DNA of 64,000 nt from Aquila chrysaetos chrysaetos (GCF_900496995.4 NC_044014.1:8837001-8901000), one strand, 5' to 3'. Positions 23,241 through 38,031 are shown, numbered from the stretch's first letter. The notes: generated from the letters alone by a model not told the origin. Translations and numbers: made by a program.

Positions 23241-26200
23241 AGTCATTTTTCTCACATACACATTTATTTCCTGGCATGAGCTAGTGATGCCTTAAATTGG
23301 ACTTTGATAAATTAAATTTTTGAAATCTTTGAGGCACCTTTAAAGTATCAGCAGTATGTGGTATTAGCAAATTCAAGGATAAAACCTAAATAACATTTTG
23401 ATGGTCGCTTACATGTGATCCTGTCTTTAACAGCTAGGCTTAGGGAGTATGCTAAATGGAGTGAATATTATTAGGAAAACAGATTTTCCATTTTTTATAA
23501 GATATTTTAAAATATACTTGCATGTATAATGCTAACCTCAGTTTACATAACAATTAACAGAAAGGAAGAACTATTTCCTTCAAATCTAATGCTGCATACT
23601 GGGATATACTGGCATGCTGTTAGAGTTCCATTAAAATCGGGTCACTACAGAAGATCATTTTTCAAAACGTCAAACAAATCATCTGATGAAATTCATTTAT
23701 TATGTTCTCTACGCCCAGCATAGTTCCTTGTTATCAAAGCAATACAATTAACTGGGGGAACAATTCATTATTTCAGACTGGCAGTCTAAAGGAATTTCAT
23801 TTACCAAGTCAAGCTGATGCACAGGCACTGCAAGTAAGCAGAATTTACATCAAAATACAACAGAAGATTTGATAAAAATGCTGTGGCTTAAATATTCATT
23901 AAAAGAAAAAAACCAAAACAGTCCCTGTATTTTACAGGTTTTGTATCTAAACAACAACTGTGAATTCATTTATGGTCATTGAAGTTGGAATTGTAAATCC
24001 TATAGTGCTCTATATCTGTTTCCTCAGTTCATAAGTTATTACTTTTACCCATCTTCCCCGAATGCTGCCATTTGAACGTCCTACCTACCATCCAAACTGG
24101 TATTTTCCAAGCCAGTACATGGGCTTTGGTTGCTTCTGACTCTTGAGTAAGGAGGCAGAAAGGAACAGTGGAATCAGTAAGCACCCCACATGGAGAATCA
24201 GTGGGTCACCTCTAATAGTCTAATTTCTGGAATTTCAAGCCTAGCTGCAGAACCGGACCTATTTGTAAGTTTAGTTTGTTTTTCTACTAAATGTTATAGA
24301 AATAACCTGACCTAGTTCTACGCAGCTAAATCAACCTCTAGCTTGTTTTAAGGACATGTATGGGAAGATCATTAAGAAGTGAGCCCAGTCAAATACATAA
24401 GTGGAAAGTATATTTTTGTAAGAGATAATTGCATCCACAATGAGAAAAATACCGGAGAAAGCAATATGAACTTGGTTATCTTTAGCAGAACTATTGTCTT
24501 TCCTAATGGAAGTTAAATGGTAATAGTTTATTCTCAGCAAGTAAGTGTCTAATCATAAAATTACTGGTGTGTGAATTTTTTGTTGTTTTTTTTTACAATT
24601 ATGCAAAACAATTAATAAGTACAGGAATAAAATACAGCACATCAAAAGAGATTGCCTTGAAAAGCGCATTCCCGATTTATATACAAACAGCACTTTAATT
24701 CTGCATTTGAACAAAAGCATCTGAAAAAGTCATTCATTTTGAGATGCTCTCCTCCCAGTCTCTGTAAAAACAGGCAGTACTATATATTTTAATTTTGCAG
24801 CAAAACAGCTTCATTAGGCGTGAAAGGTTAATTGCAGGTTTAAGTGCAGTTCAGGGAACAATGCACGAGTCTGTAGTGAATAGCACAGTCTGCTACAGGA
24901 AGGCTGAGTGCTATAAACTGTTTGCCCTGCTGAAATGTTTTACTACCTCATTTACTAACTGTCTTCTTTTACTGCTTGTATTTGTAGTTCTTCTAAACCT
25001 TTAATAGCTACAGTTTTATTTCACTGTAATCAGATTTAAATGGAAATACCCATGCTGGGATGTTTAAACATTTTTCCTCTGATTGTATACAGCTACATTT
25101 GAACTGATGTAAGGCTACACTATCTCTCAAAGTAGAAAAAAAACCTTACATTGAAAAAGTTAGTCTTACATGCTGACGTGCATATTTAAAATCTTTTTTC
25201 CTCCTCTATTGTTCATTTTAATGAGAAATGCATTGAGTTCTTACTATCCGCTTTGTTGAAAGTAAGGGAACAAAGAATGACCTCAGATTCATGGTTAGGC
25301 AGGTAACTGGAAATGTTTTTTTCAATTTAAATATGTATTATTCAGAGATAACATTTGGATAGATGTCTTCATTTGATTAAATTCTACACGTTTTCATTGT
25401 TATGCACAATCAGAACATTCAGAAAGCTGAAGACAATAAAATAACTGCAGCTCGGGTAGATCAATTAGATTTGTTTGACGTTTTAACCAAAATTATAGTC
25501 ATTGCTTAAGGTGACCTTAAGCAACGAAAATAAAATGACAGCTGCCATACAGAGACTTAAACAGAAAAGACTGGGTAAACGCTGTACTGTTAAAGTAATA
25601 GCTTCACCCTTCAGGACCCAGCAGTCTTTGTGTTACTTCCATTTGTTGATTCTTTAAAGACGTGTTACTGTACATGGTCACCTAATAGTGGGCAGAGTCC
25701 TTTTATCATAAAGGATCTGTTACTTGAAGTCTTTCCATTGTACAAGATGCAATGTCTGTGAATATCTGTACAAATGGATCTAAACAGTTTGAAGACATAC
25801 TAAGTGATGAGAATTACAGACTCTAGTGCCTCATGAAGATGACCATAACACACAGTGAGGCCAGTGAAGACAATTTCATGCTCATCAATAAAACTACCAG
25901 TTATTATTATAGGGAATTTTAATGAGTTCTGTCATTTATCATTATTTCAGGTTGATAAAGAAAAGTTTTGTAAATACACAATGTATAGTATGTGTGTATA
26001 AATGACATTTATATACAAACCCACCTTGTTAACAATGCAGTTTTGTATTATCTGTTTCTTAATCTGATGAAGCAGATCACATTCACCATAACCTTTATGG
26101 ATGCATACCAGGACTGCATACATTTATTCTTCATAGGAAATGTACATGTTAGCTATAGTGTCTATAATGGCGGAGGAACATAACTTTCAAGAAGGTTGTC

Positions 26201-27748
26201 GTTAGGCGAGTGTTTCTGAGTACCCACTGAAAAAATTCTCTCACTTTCTGTGAGACATTGTGTTAGGAATATTCCTATTCAGTTTAGTTGTTTGATAGAA
26301 TTTTCAAGATTGTCTGGTACTTCCTACACTTCTCCTGTTTTCTCACTCAAACTTTCTCCAAGTAGACTAACTCATGATTAACTTTCATGACTGAAAAGGC
26401 CAGAATGTTGTTTGTGTCAAGTCATGTCAGGAGATATCCAAAAGGTACATAAAATGGAACCAGAACAAAATCTGGGCTGCAAAAGCATGATCCACAAAAC
26501 CTTCTCCTAACCACATACAAACCTGATACTCAAGTGCCTACTTTCCAGGAGAAAAATTAAGAGTCATCTGAAGTTCAAGACTGTACATGCCTAGAGGAAC
26601 GACTCTATCTCACAACAGAGCTAAGTTCATTTCAAAGTCAGAAAGTAGTCAAATCCTTCATGAGTATCTGAGGGTCCTGATCTGGCAGGTGTGCCTAGAC
26701 GATATCCAGAGATCACGGACTTAGTCACAGAGAAAAAAAAATCATAAGCAACTGCCAAGAAGAATAAGAATCTTCATAACCTGTCATATTGAATGTTTTT
26801 TTATTTGAATTAGAATTTTTTTTAAAGGACAAGCTGACAGCCCCTCAGAATCACAAAGTCTTTTTATGGGCTTCTCTTCCTGTTTGGTGCATGTATGTGT
26901 ATTTTAAGCTGACACCACTCTTACTATGAGAAAGATATATTAAGCAAACTAAACTAACTAGGAAATTACTTTGGGCAAGTAACCCCATCATTTTTTTTCA
27001 GTGATAATTTTTGCTAGATGGGAAGACAGCCGAGTCCAGGAGGTATGTTTTCCTTTTCTTATGCATGTAACTTAATTAAATAAGTAAAATATGAGACAGA
27101 GCTTAAACCATAACAATAATAAACTAAATAATGATAGTGTGGAATTAAACAGCCACACACTAGTAGAGAGGAGATGTCATGATCCTTTGTACTATACCCT
27201 TGGTATTTAGTAATAACAGCTATCTATAAGGGGCTAGGAAACTCTTATTCCCAGAATAGACTTATAAATTACTTGCTGTCAGTTTGTGGGAAATGCAGAC
27301 TATACAATAAAGGATCTTTTACGCAATGTTCAGCCTTTCCCAATTTTTCTCATTTTGAAAAGGAAATGGCCCTACATATTTGTGTGAAATATTTGTGCTC
27401 CAAGGGGTCAGTAGTGATTTTTTTTGTGTACGGTCAGCCAGTTTCCCCTTCCCTTTCCGCGTGAGATATCTGTAGTTTAGTCTGTAATCCGGGTCTGTAC
27501 AACATCTGGTGCCTTTAAACTATCCAGCCTTCCAGTGGCTAAGAGGCAGCGTGGGCTGTTTGGTCTCTCTGGCAGTTTGGGATAGCTCTTGTCCATTCAG
27601 CAGGGCAAACAAACACCGTACTGACGAAGGGGACCTAGTGAGGAGTTGGAGACGCTATGGTAGCGGGACTGGTGCAATCTAATGTTGATTAACTGAAGCT
27701 TTTGTCTCCCACACTCTTTTTTCAACTCAAGCCCTCCTGGAACACAAG
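23241..27748. other. Gene-free DNA
   Basis: No supported gene. A stretch at about 24795-24905 looks like conserved non-coding DNA (TTCATTAGG, GGTTAATTG and similar motifs, no decayed-repeat look). A stretch at 23715-23830 has a similar character. Between about 27455 and 27680 the sequence becomes richer in CpG and GC just before the CR1 insertion, with no recognisable element. Confidence 0.5.
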
Positions 27749-28150
27749 AATCATAGAATCATTTAGGTTGGAAAAGATGCTTAAGATCATCGAGTTCAAC
27801 CATTAACCTAACGCTACCAAGTCCACCACTAAACCATGTCCCTAAGCGCCACATCTACACATCTTTTAAATACCTCCAGGGACGGTGACTCAACCACTTC
27901 CCTGGGCAGCCTGTTCCAATGCTTGATAACCCTTTTGGTGAAGAAATTTCTCCTAATATCCAATCTAAACCTCCCCTGCCGCAACTTGAGGCTGTTTCTT
28001 CTTGTCCTATTGCTTGTTAATTGGGAGAACAGACTGAGCCCCACCTCACTACAACCTCCTTTCAGGCAGCTGTAGAGAGCGATAAGGTCTCCCCTCAGCC
28101 TCCTTTTCTCCAGGCTAAACAAACCCAGTTCCCTCAGCTGGTCCTTCACT
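27749..28150 (-). mobile_element. 5'-truncated CR1 LINE
   Basis: On the plus strand the piece begins with AATCATAGAATCATTTAGG, the reverse complement of an avian CR1 3' tail. The usual 3' untranslated region follows (GTTGGAAAAGATGC, CATCGAGTTCAACC), and then the C-terminal part of ORF2. The copy is only about 400 bases long because the 5' part was never inserted. It is more similar to typical CR1 ORF2 than the fossils at 6.7 and 60.9 kb, so it is comparatively young. It is a separate insertion from the one at 57 kb. Confidence 0.9.
27829..28149 (-). pseudogene. CR1 ORF2 C-terminal fragment
   Basis: About 106 codons of the CR1 ORF2 C-terminus are open without interruption. They contain [19 protein letters not shown], then [16 protein letters not shown], then [19 protein letters not shown]. 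The same order appears in the CR1 at 59563-59874 ([54 protein letters not shown]). The two differ at many positions in between, which points to different CR1 subfamilies. With no endonuclease or reverse transcriptase it cannot act. The ORF start codon is fortuitous, since the fragment begins inside ORF2. Confidence 0.85.
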
Positions 28151-31100
28151 GATTACTTTTAAAAGGAGGTAATATGAGATTATTGCAATTAGCTGGACTG
28201 TGTCATCAGACCTGTGCACCAATCCGACCTGTGCACCTTGCCCAGGGAAAGCAGCACAGATGGAAATAGAAATGCACTTACTTAACAAGTGGGAGAGGAA
28301 GACTGAGATAATGGCTGACCTGAGCTGGGAGAGGACCTCTCATCTGAAACTGCGTAAGAGATGATAGGCAAAGAACAGTAAATCATGGCGGGTCTTGAAG
28401 ATGAATAATGATATATGAGGCATTAGAAAAAGAGAGTGCGTGGAGCTACTAAAAATGACTTCTGCAATAAAAAGAAATAGTCAAGAAAAAGATATGAAAT
28501 AAACGTGGTTAAGACAGTAGTTGTTCAAGGTGGCAGTAATTCAGAAGCAAGCTGCAGAGATCCTGGGCAAGGGCTATTGTTTTGGCGATGCAGAGGGAAG
28601 ATGGAGTTTTGGAGAGGCTGCAGCAACAGAATTCAGCAAGACTAGGCACTACAGGTGGTGAGGAAGCAAAGGAATGACAGTCAAGGAATACTTGGGCAAG
28701 ATCGGAGGGACAACAAGTGTAAGTAATAGTGGCATTAAGACATGCTCAAGGGAAAACAGTGGAATACAAACTAATATGAAGAAATGTAAAATGTTGTGGG
28801 AATGAAAAATGAACTACATAAAACTGGTCTGTGACCCAACCTGTTGGTGAAGAGTAACCCAAATCTAGGTGTATGGAATACAGACTTCTGTTAAAGTCAA
28901 ATACAGTTCTACAAATAGAGGAAGAAATGGAACTACAGATACTTTCCCAAGATCTCTGACACCTTGCTTTGCCAAAAAATCTTTACATTTGAAGAGTAAA
29001 GCACACCTTAAGCTATGATGGTTAAACAACATTACTAGGTATATTATCTATTTCTTGGACCCTACTCCTTGGGGCTCGCTGGCAAAGCTTGTCACGGATC
29101 TGTCCAGTGATATTAGCAATATGACTGACTCCAAAGACTATAAAAAATAATAAAAAAGGAATTGTACTTGACTGCTGAGTCTGAAGACAAAACTTTCTTC
29201 TCAAAACCTCTTATTCACTCACTTTAGATATTACAATAGGCTTGGGAAATGGTTACATTTAGACTAGTTTAGTAATAGCTCCTAAAGCTGCAATACTTAT
29301 CAGTAATAAATTTCAATTAATAAAGCAGGCATCACATTTAGTCAAGAAATATATTCTTCTCACAGAATAGCAGAGCTAAGAGAATTAAAGCATCTTGATG
29401 TTTTTATCTAAGAAGTTTTACCTTGGCAGTAGTTACAGACAAGTGATCTATTGTTAGACTATTATTTCAGTCCATTATTGTAATTTTTGGACCTTGGACC
29501 ACAAATGGTGATTACAGAAATCTGACAATGCGCCTAACTGTTCCATTGTCTTTCTCAGCATGGCTTATTTTATACAAAATGATGGCAGATTTTTGTGTGC
29601 AATTTTTTTTTCCCTTTACATTAACAAAAGAAGCAACAAGTAATTACTGCATGAATAATTATGCATGTGATCAGACTTTCTCTACCCTGCATTTCTTGAA
29701 TAAAAGTTATGGAGACTCAAACAGGTGTATCAGTAGCAAAATATGTTTACATTTTTAGGGGGTAAAAAGCAAATTCATAGGACACATAACATTTTCAGAA
29801 AGCTATCAATCAAGTACATGAATGGCAAATCACCTGTAATTGACAAAATAACTGTTATTTTAAGTTATTAGCAAAAGAAGCATTTTAGTTTTTAACCAAT
29901 GGGTATTAAAAATACCTAAAAAGGAATAATCTGCTTAGAATATGTGCAAACCTCATGCAGATTAATTCCTTGATTCTCTCCCACTGCATATTACACATCA
30001 TGTGTCAAAATGCAAGTAATTACACAGGTTTCTATAATGGACAGTAATATTCGAAACATTTGGATTTTTTTTTTTTGCACAAATGATTACATTTTCAGTT
30101 TGATTACATCTTCTTTCCATTGAATCATTTATCCATATGTTATGAAAAATGTCTCTATTCTTGTGATGTTGTGCAGCTGTTTAATTTGTTTTCAAGAAAA
30201 TCACTATAAACTAATTTGCTACTCTGCAAGAATTTGGTGAGATGCATTAATCATGCCAGAATCTAATTTGGTCTTGTAAACCTATTTCTGTAGAAGAGAA
30301 AAAAATCTAGTTGGAGTACTGAAGAAGCACTATTTTCACTTACTTTTAGCAATACCTGTGTTAATACAAACAAAATTGTAATTGGTTTTGTTTAGAAGTC
30401 AGTATCACAGCCGTGACCCAATTGGGGTTAGTTTATGAACTTCTCTATAGTAATTAGACACATTTGGATTGCGAAAGCCTCCTCCAGACCAGTACATTGA
30501 GGTTACTTGTACGGCATTATTTTACTCTTTGTCTCTGTCTTCAGCAATCTCCTTTTACTGGGATCATGCATGCCAATCAGGGAAAAATGAAGATATGAAA
30601 ACTGTAAAAAACCGTGAGCTTGAGTTACAAGCTTTTTACCCAAATCCATTCATGCAGTTGGACTCTAACCACTGCAATGAAAGCTAAAGCCTTGCTAAAC
30701 ACCATGAGTAGGATGAACACCTGTGAGACAGAGATTTATCATCCATATAAACAGTGTGATCGACCCTCCATTAATACAGTGCTGAACTATCATTTCATGT
30801 GATTAAGTAATCGGAGTATCTGCACGTGTGTATGCGCATACATGTGTACGAGTATCTGGGAAACAGAAGGTTCGAACACAACTGAGCAATCGGGAGAACA
30901 GTTAGGAGAAAAGGCAGAGGTATTCACCGGGGTTTGCCTCCCTCCGGAGGGGCCTTACTTGCAGGGGGTGATTTAAAGCAGATCTCTCTCTGTCTGTAGA
31001 GGAAATCTGGGGTGATTAACCTCACCAGGTGAAATTCAGTTTTTTTGAATACCTCTCTAATGTTCCGTCTGGGTCATAACATATATTGTCAGATTTGCAG

Positions 31101-34100
31101 CTTTACTACTCTCCTCCTCAAGACAAAACACACAACTTTAAAGACAATAGGTTTAAGGGCCCAAGAGGGGACAATTCTGCCCCCACTGGAGATAAAACAA
31201 CACTACTTACATTATCATTTACTTTGAAGGAAGAAGATCAGAGCAATAATGCTCAAAGATGCTGTTTCTCACTCTTGCACCTTTATTTTGCAGGTGCTGG
31301 GTTTTTCTTCCACTGTCAAAAATTTTATTTAAACCAGAAAGTGATGAATATGTTCATACAAACGAATGATTATTGTTCACCAGAAATTCAATAGGATTGC
31401 AGCTTAATCAGAAGTAGGCATGATATCTGCAGTGCTTTCCCATAATGCATTCTCACTTGCAAGTTTTGCTTTCCAAGGTTGATGAAGTACTGGACTTGTT
31501 TTCCATTTCCAACATACTGCTGCAATATATCATCGCTCTAACCACTGTTTGGCTTGTAATTTGGTTCTGGCCAAATAACAATGCCAGTTTTTCAGTATTC
31601 TGCTGATTTCCACAATTAGACATTCAGTACATCCCCAGCTACATAGCCAGCAGTCACTCTGACAAAATAAACGATCTTGGGAATGTAACACAGAATGAAG
31701 TCAACAGGACAGAAAGCGTGCCCAGAATTTTGAACCATATTTTGAAATATTACTAAAGTGACAACTTCAGTGTCCTTAGGATCCCTAACATAAGGGTATT
31801 TGTAGTTTCAGTAGCTACTAATGCCAAAGAATAAGGAAAAAATAAATAAAAAAAAAGAAGACACAAATGCCCTGCTGTCACTATTAGGGTGGCTCCATCA
31901 GCAAAGCTAGTATCAGCTTATGCAGAATATTGATTTTTATTAATTCTAGCAGAAAAGCTTGGTAAAAGGCTGAAAAGCTCAAACTATAAAAAACATTTAA
32001 AAACCCAAACATTTTATACGAATGGCCCTACCAGAATCCTGGTCAGCACTGAAAGGGAATAATTCTGAATGGGATTCCAGTATATACAGGCAAGCTATAC
32101 AGCTACTCATTTATTCATTCCTGAATCTTCTATGTTACACTGAAAACACTATATTATGACTTTAACAGGCAAAATGACACACTTAGACCTGTTGAAATGT
32201 GTGGAAATAGGGTTCCATTTCAAACACTGTGTGTTCATAATTGATTACATACACTTGGTCCTGCACAGTCAATATAGATAAATATCAGTAAAATTATAGT
32301 AGCAGAGAACCATTTCTGTTTGTGTGACATATGCAGGTAGAGCAAATGCCTGAAACTGTGAGATAGTAATACTATGACCGCATATCACTGAAAATATATT
32401 ATATGCCCTAGGCATGCTTCCTAGTTTGGAGAGGAAAAACTAGAAAAGTGACAGTAGATAGTCACAGCTTGTTACCTAGCTCTATGTGTGCTCACACTCC
32501 AACAAGTAGCACTCATTGTCTCATTTATCAATCCCATTAAAAATTTTAAAAGAACTATTCTGGTACGAAGATTACCAAACTATAACTTCTGCCATTTAAA
32601 ACATTCCTCTAGATGCTGCTTTGCATCTAGAGGATTTAACTGGAAAAACCTGAGAAAGATCCTCCTGACACACCAAATTCAGGTTCAGCGTTTCTCCTTT
32701 TAGGAACTACATCCACAAGAGTTGCAGGAGCTGTGAAATATTCCCCTCTTGGCATGAGATCTGGCATAAATCTGAGCCTGATGTGCACACCACCCTTTTA
32801 TACAACAAAGTAAAATCTCTCACTCATTTCCTGTTGCACAGGACTTATGCGACTAAATGGATATGAAAGTAAAAGGTAGAAACCAAGTGAAAGATACAGT
32901 CCAGAAATTCTCATAAAGTCCATTTCCCAGCAGTGTCAGCTCCCGGAAGATGCTCTCAATGAAAATAAACCTTCAGATACTGAAGAGTTACTACTACAGC
33001 AGCCCTTCCTCATCACTAGTCATGGCAGGAAGAAATAGCAGAAATGAAGCCAGGGAGAAGAAGATGTGGCAAGCGATACACTCTGCTTGGAGTTTTCCAA
33101 TGTCAGGATGGTTCTTTGAGACAGCAGGCAAAATTCAGAGCAATTCTGTGCATTGTTCTTCACAATATTTTCATTAAAAGCTGACATGCTGTATAAAGCA
33201 CCATGCTGGCTTTGTATTTCCAGGATGTGATTAGGAGCTAGTTTTCATTTATGTATTTTCAAAAAGTTTTTATAATGTAATGAAGGAGAAACAAACCTTC
33301 AGCAGGACATTAGAATTCCCTCACTGCAATTTTGCTAAATCTCCCATCTGTTTTTTAAAAGCAGAAATTATGTTGTCTTCTGTTTTCTATTTAACTGCTG
33401 ACCTTTTCCCCCTCTATTTTTTCCCATATGCTTTTTGATCACATGTGAAAAACTTAGCTTCAGTTCTCTCATTTCCTGATTTTCTATATTTCAATTATAC
33501 TTTAATGGCTATATATGCAGTGATGATGATACAAGAGTGTGTTGTGAATGAAATCTGTTTTGTACTATCCCAGCTTCTGAGAACTGCTACAATTTGAGTT
33601 TCTTTCTTCCGTAGCCTCTGAAGTGCATTCTATAATATAATAATATAATAAACCCTGAATCCGCTTTTCCCTTTGCAATGCAATCCAGCATTCTGTTTCC
33701 CATAATGCTGCTACATTATGATTTGCAACTATAAATAATTATCCTAAGTTATAAAGATAAAATATAAAACTTTAAAGCAATACCATTAGACACCATACAC
33801 TTGAGACTCTGAAGCAGCCATAAGCAAACATTGATTTTCATAAAGAATAGAAAAGGCGGCAATAATAAAAAGCGTGGTTCCTGCTTAGGATTAGTTCATC
33901 AAAAGCTTGCTGCAAGCTTGGGTGCAAAGAAAGGAAAGGGTAGGTAATCAGTGGCAAACTGCACCTTGTTTCTAACAAGTGGGGCACCGGGTTTTATGAC
34001 CTCTGTCTTAAAAGGTGAGGGGGGAAAAAAGCCAGTTGTGGGAATGGGATTCAACAATGTGTGAGGTTCAGAAACAGAAGGTATTATCCCCCCAAAGGGG

Positions 34101-37100
34101 AAGCATCAGAGATGAGAGGGACTTATCTAAACCTCTGTAAGGCTTGTGTCCGGACGTGTGAACTTTTGAGTTGACTTTTGTTCGTTCTGTCTTGTCTGGT
34201 CAAGCATTCAATATAATGACAGTGGAATATATAGGATTCCTGGCTTTTTCCTACACTATTTTGCATTGCCTTTCTTCCAAATAGTCCTCCATTTTCCATT
34301 CTTATTTTTGCTTCTTCTTGTTCCATTAAGCTTGAGTCGCCACACTAATTAACTGCCTTTACAAAGTACTTGTTTTTCTCTACTTAGACTTCCAATAATC
34401 AGGAATTCTCTTTGTGAATCTGATGTTAGTTACTAAGACTACTCTAATTCCCTTCCACATTCTTTCATCTTTCGACTGTATTAGTGTGAAGAGGTGGTAG
34501 TATAGCAGGTTTTAAAAGCTGCAAACATCTTAATAATCATTTATACTATTTGTCCTTCTCCTGACTTCTCATTTTAGTGGGCAGTTCTTTTCCAAGAAAA
34601 ATACACACGTCCACTATTTACAAAGAGAGATAAAAATAACCGTTCACATTTGAACGATGATCTAATTATTTCTTTAAGAGCGATGAAATAGATTGTGAAT
34701 AATCTCAATACAGCCAGCCTTATTGCTTTATTTGAGTCCCACATGTGCTTTAAGAACAATATTTACATTCAAGATTTTAAAAGCGGTGTGCTAACTAGTG
34801 CACATTTTTTATGCAACTTTTCATCTTTGATGTGTTTAACTGTACTTTCGCTACTCACGCTGCAAAAGGGTTGGAATTGTGTTTTTCTCATTGGGATGGC
34901 CTCAAGGATACAGCTATCCTTTGTGCCAGTGTGAGATGTGCGTGAAGCTGCCGAAGGTCCGCAGAGGCTGAGGCAGTGTGGTTTGAGTCCTCTCCGGATC
35001 CACCGAGATGGATTTCAAGGGGAGGGAAGTAGGGCCAGGAGGCTCTTGCAGGAACAAACAGCCTTTAGGGTGACGTACGTCATTGCTGTGCTCTGCTGAA
35101 GCTGCATATGCTCAGTAATTTAGACAACTGGGTGCCTCATCTAGGACGAAGTCACGATACAGTCTTTACATTTTCATCTGGCTTCCTACTCTTTGCCTTT
35201 CTATTTACCCAGGTAAAATCAACCTATTGCCCTGAAACGTGCCTCTTCTGGTCCATACCAGCAGTTGCAATAGGTCCAGAAAATGAGAATTTTTTAGTGA
35301 AACAAATGCTTAACCATATATGAGCCCTTTAAGAGATCTAAGGCTTGGTAGGAGAAATCTGGCCCTCCAAATTGAAGGCCTGACTTAAGTTGAATTTTCA
35401 CACTTTTTTTTTTCTTTTCCTCTTCAAAAAACTAACTCTTTCAAGTCATATTTTAGAGCTTTCTTTTATAAAATCAATATTTACTGACCTTTCCACAGTG
35501 CTTTAAATATGAAGAAAAGAGATGTGTCCAGGGAGGAAAAATAGTATTAAAATACTGAGCTTGTTATCTCCAAAGTGCTACACAAAAATTAACCAATGCA
35601 TGCTAATACAGTGATTAGCTAGTTTGCCTAGGTTTAGTGCAATGACTATGTTTTCTAATGCCATCATTCAATGAGAGATGGTTTGGTATCACACTGAAGC
35701 CAGGAGAGCTCTTCTTCAAACATAATGTGCTTAATGTTTCTGTATTCTCAACTGAAAAGAATGTAAGTCTATTTAGAGTACTGAGATTATTTGCAAAAGA
35801 CAACTACTTTTGGAGAAACGTTTTGAAATCAAGATATGCTCTGAGTTACTGAAAGATTGCAATACTAGGCAAAACCATAACGGATTGTTGTTGGCTAGGT
35901 GGGAAGAGGATGGAGGTACAGACATTTCACCTGGAATGACTACTGCGTTCTGCATAAATTTCGTAGGCATTGACCCTTCACAGCATCTTCTCAGGAGCAC
36001 ATCGCACAGAAAGTACGCAGAGAAAAGTGCTGTCCCCTCTGTCCCATCCCTCCTCCTTTGGGGAAAAAAGTAACAGACCAAACAGACTTTGCCTGCGGGC
36101 TTCCCAGAGGACCACACTCCATGGACACTTGCATGGCACATAAAATTCCAGCGTTCGTAGGCTAGATTAGGTACATGTTTGTACACCTCTCGGCGTAATG
36201 AGGTCCCAAGCCACAGTGAGGCCTCTGAAAGCCTCAAGAATATAAATAATAACAACAACAAAAAATAGTAATAACTAGAAATGAAATTGGTAACATCGCA
36301 GGTATTTGTGGAGCTTTGTAATGACCACAAGAAAGCTGGCACAATATCACTGGTATGATGTATACTTAAACAGCTTGGAAAAAGCAATCTGGAAAAAAAC
36401 CCAATATGAATATAATGAATGCGCCTTTATTCCACATATGAAAGTGTTTCTGATACTGACAAAAGAAGGTACAATATTTATCATTCTAGGATCGCCGGGG
36501 ACAAAACAACAATATTAAATCATGAGAGGTTTTATTTGTGAATTGGCATTGTTTTCTGTCCCTTGCGTTACCAGAATGATAAATGCTTTCCTTTGTGTAG
36601 GAAAGAAAAGGTTTGATACTGGCTGTGCATTCTATATATTCGTGCTTAAATTTTTTTGAGAAGTGTGGTTAAATCCTCATAAATACCAATGTTTATATTA
36701 AAGGTGCTAATAAGCATTTTGGGGTGGTGGTTTGCTTTTTTTCCTCCTCCACAGGTTTTTTTTTTGAGAGTCTCCTTCATAATATTTTATTTTCTAGGGC
36801 AGATGAAACGAGATTCAGTTATCAGAGTTCTTAGGATAACTGGTGGGAATATTGCAGAAGCACAATGTGATCAAAGCGGATGGAAAAGCAATCCCCAAAT
36901 GACTAAGGGCAAAACTGTGCCAGTCCCAGAATTACAGAAAGAGCTGATGTGTATGAGACATATTAAACACTTGCATTTGAATTTTTAATATCGAAAATAA
37001 ATGTCAGCATTTTCATGAAGAATCTATTTGTCTTGAATGCAGCTCATCTGCTACCCCTTTCTATGGATTGTACCTTTTACTTTTTATCCATCTTTAACTC

Positions 37101-38031
37101 CTGCTGAACACTCACTCTGGCAGCTGCAACGTCTGATAGGAGGTTATGGGGGTTTTCATATTTTTCTTACATTTTATGTTTTCAAAAGCTAGCACAGAGC
37201 ATTCCAGTGGTCACATGAGAGTTAACATACTCTGTTGCCAATATTTTCAAATGCAAGCAATATCTTCTGGTTTGCACAATTCAGGATGAATATGGTGCAT
37301 CGCTGTGCCATCTAATGTGACTCAGCTTTGAGAGCTTCAGGGCTTGGCTTTGCCTTCGGTGCCCTAAGTACACATGGCTGAATTATTTTGGACAGTAAAT
37401 ACCGAATGTGTAAATAAATATATAACTAGTAATCTGATTTCCAAAGATATATAAGCATCACCCCAAGAAAGGATTATTTTATAATAGTATAATTCTGTGC
37501 ATGCTCTGAGTGCTGGGGAAAAATTCCTAGAACACAGCCAGTTTTATCACACTGATTTCAATTCCTAGGTTAGAAGCACTTAAGAATAATATTTCACATT
37601 ACACAGAAATGTATTCTATGTATGTTACATATTACAGCATGCATGGATAGAATGGCTCTTCAAATAGTGTGACGGGTTTTCATTTTCTTTTTCAGTGCAA
37701 TTGCTATTACTGTTACTCAGACATCTTCCTGTAACCTCTCTCAGCCTGTCAGGGATACAGCTCCCACTTTGCTGGGTGTAACATGAGCACGGCACCAAAG
37801 AGCTTATAATTGAAACAACTTTTCACTGTGCTTAAATTTTCATTTTAAAAGAAACGTATTCACAGACCTCTTTAACCCACAGACTTTTAAAGTCAGGCTG
37901 AACGTGAAAATTTACCTGGACTTTTCTTTTATGCAATAACCTACTAAGCAATAAAAGTTCCGCAAATCACTATCACTCTCAGTTACACTGTGTAGTTCAG
38001 AGGCTTCAAATTATATTTCTGACATCCTGTT
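28151..38031. other. Gene-free DNA
   Basis: No supported gene in nearly 10 kb. From about 28260 to 28760 the plus strand is purine-rich and may be decayed repeat DNA, unassigned. The 204-codon minus-strand ORF at 35773-36387 has no recognisable domain and overlaps a plus-strand ORF of 87 codons, so I regard it as chance. A short ATAAT-type repeat lies near 33631-33650. Confidence 0.5.

Noticed and set aside
27240..27748. Solo LTR of an endogenous retrovirus
   Set aside because: No TG...CA ends, no flanking duplication and no primer-binding site. AATAAA near 27307 alone is not evidence.
31140..31200. Sequence like an amniote CCCACTGGAG-type dispersed repeat
   Set aside because: The match rests on about 20 scattered bases recalled from memory, too little to support.
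35560..35625. Possible fifth MIR-like fragment (CTCCAAAGTGCTACACAAAAATTAACC)
   Set aside because: Only one segment of the tail pattern is visible and the rest does not follow.
35773..36387. A 204-codon minus-strand ORF, the longest outside the LINEs except for CR1 frames
   Set aside because: No recognisable domain, a leucine/phenylalanine-rich run from low-complexity DNA (AATAATAACAACAAC-type on the plus strand), a competing plus-strand frame and no splice or promoter support.
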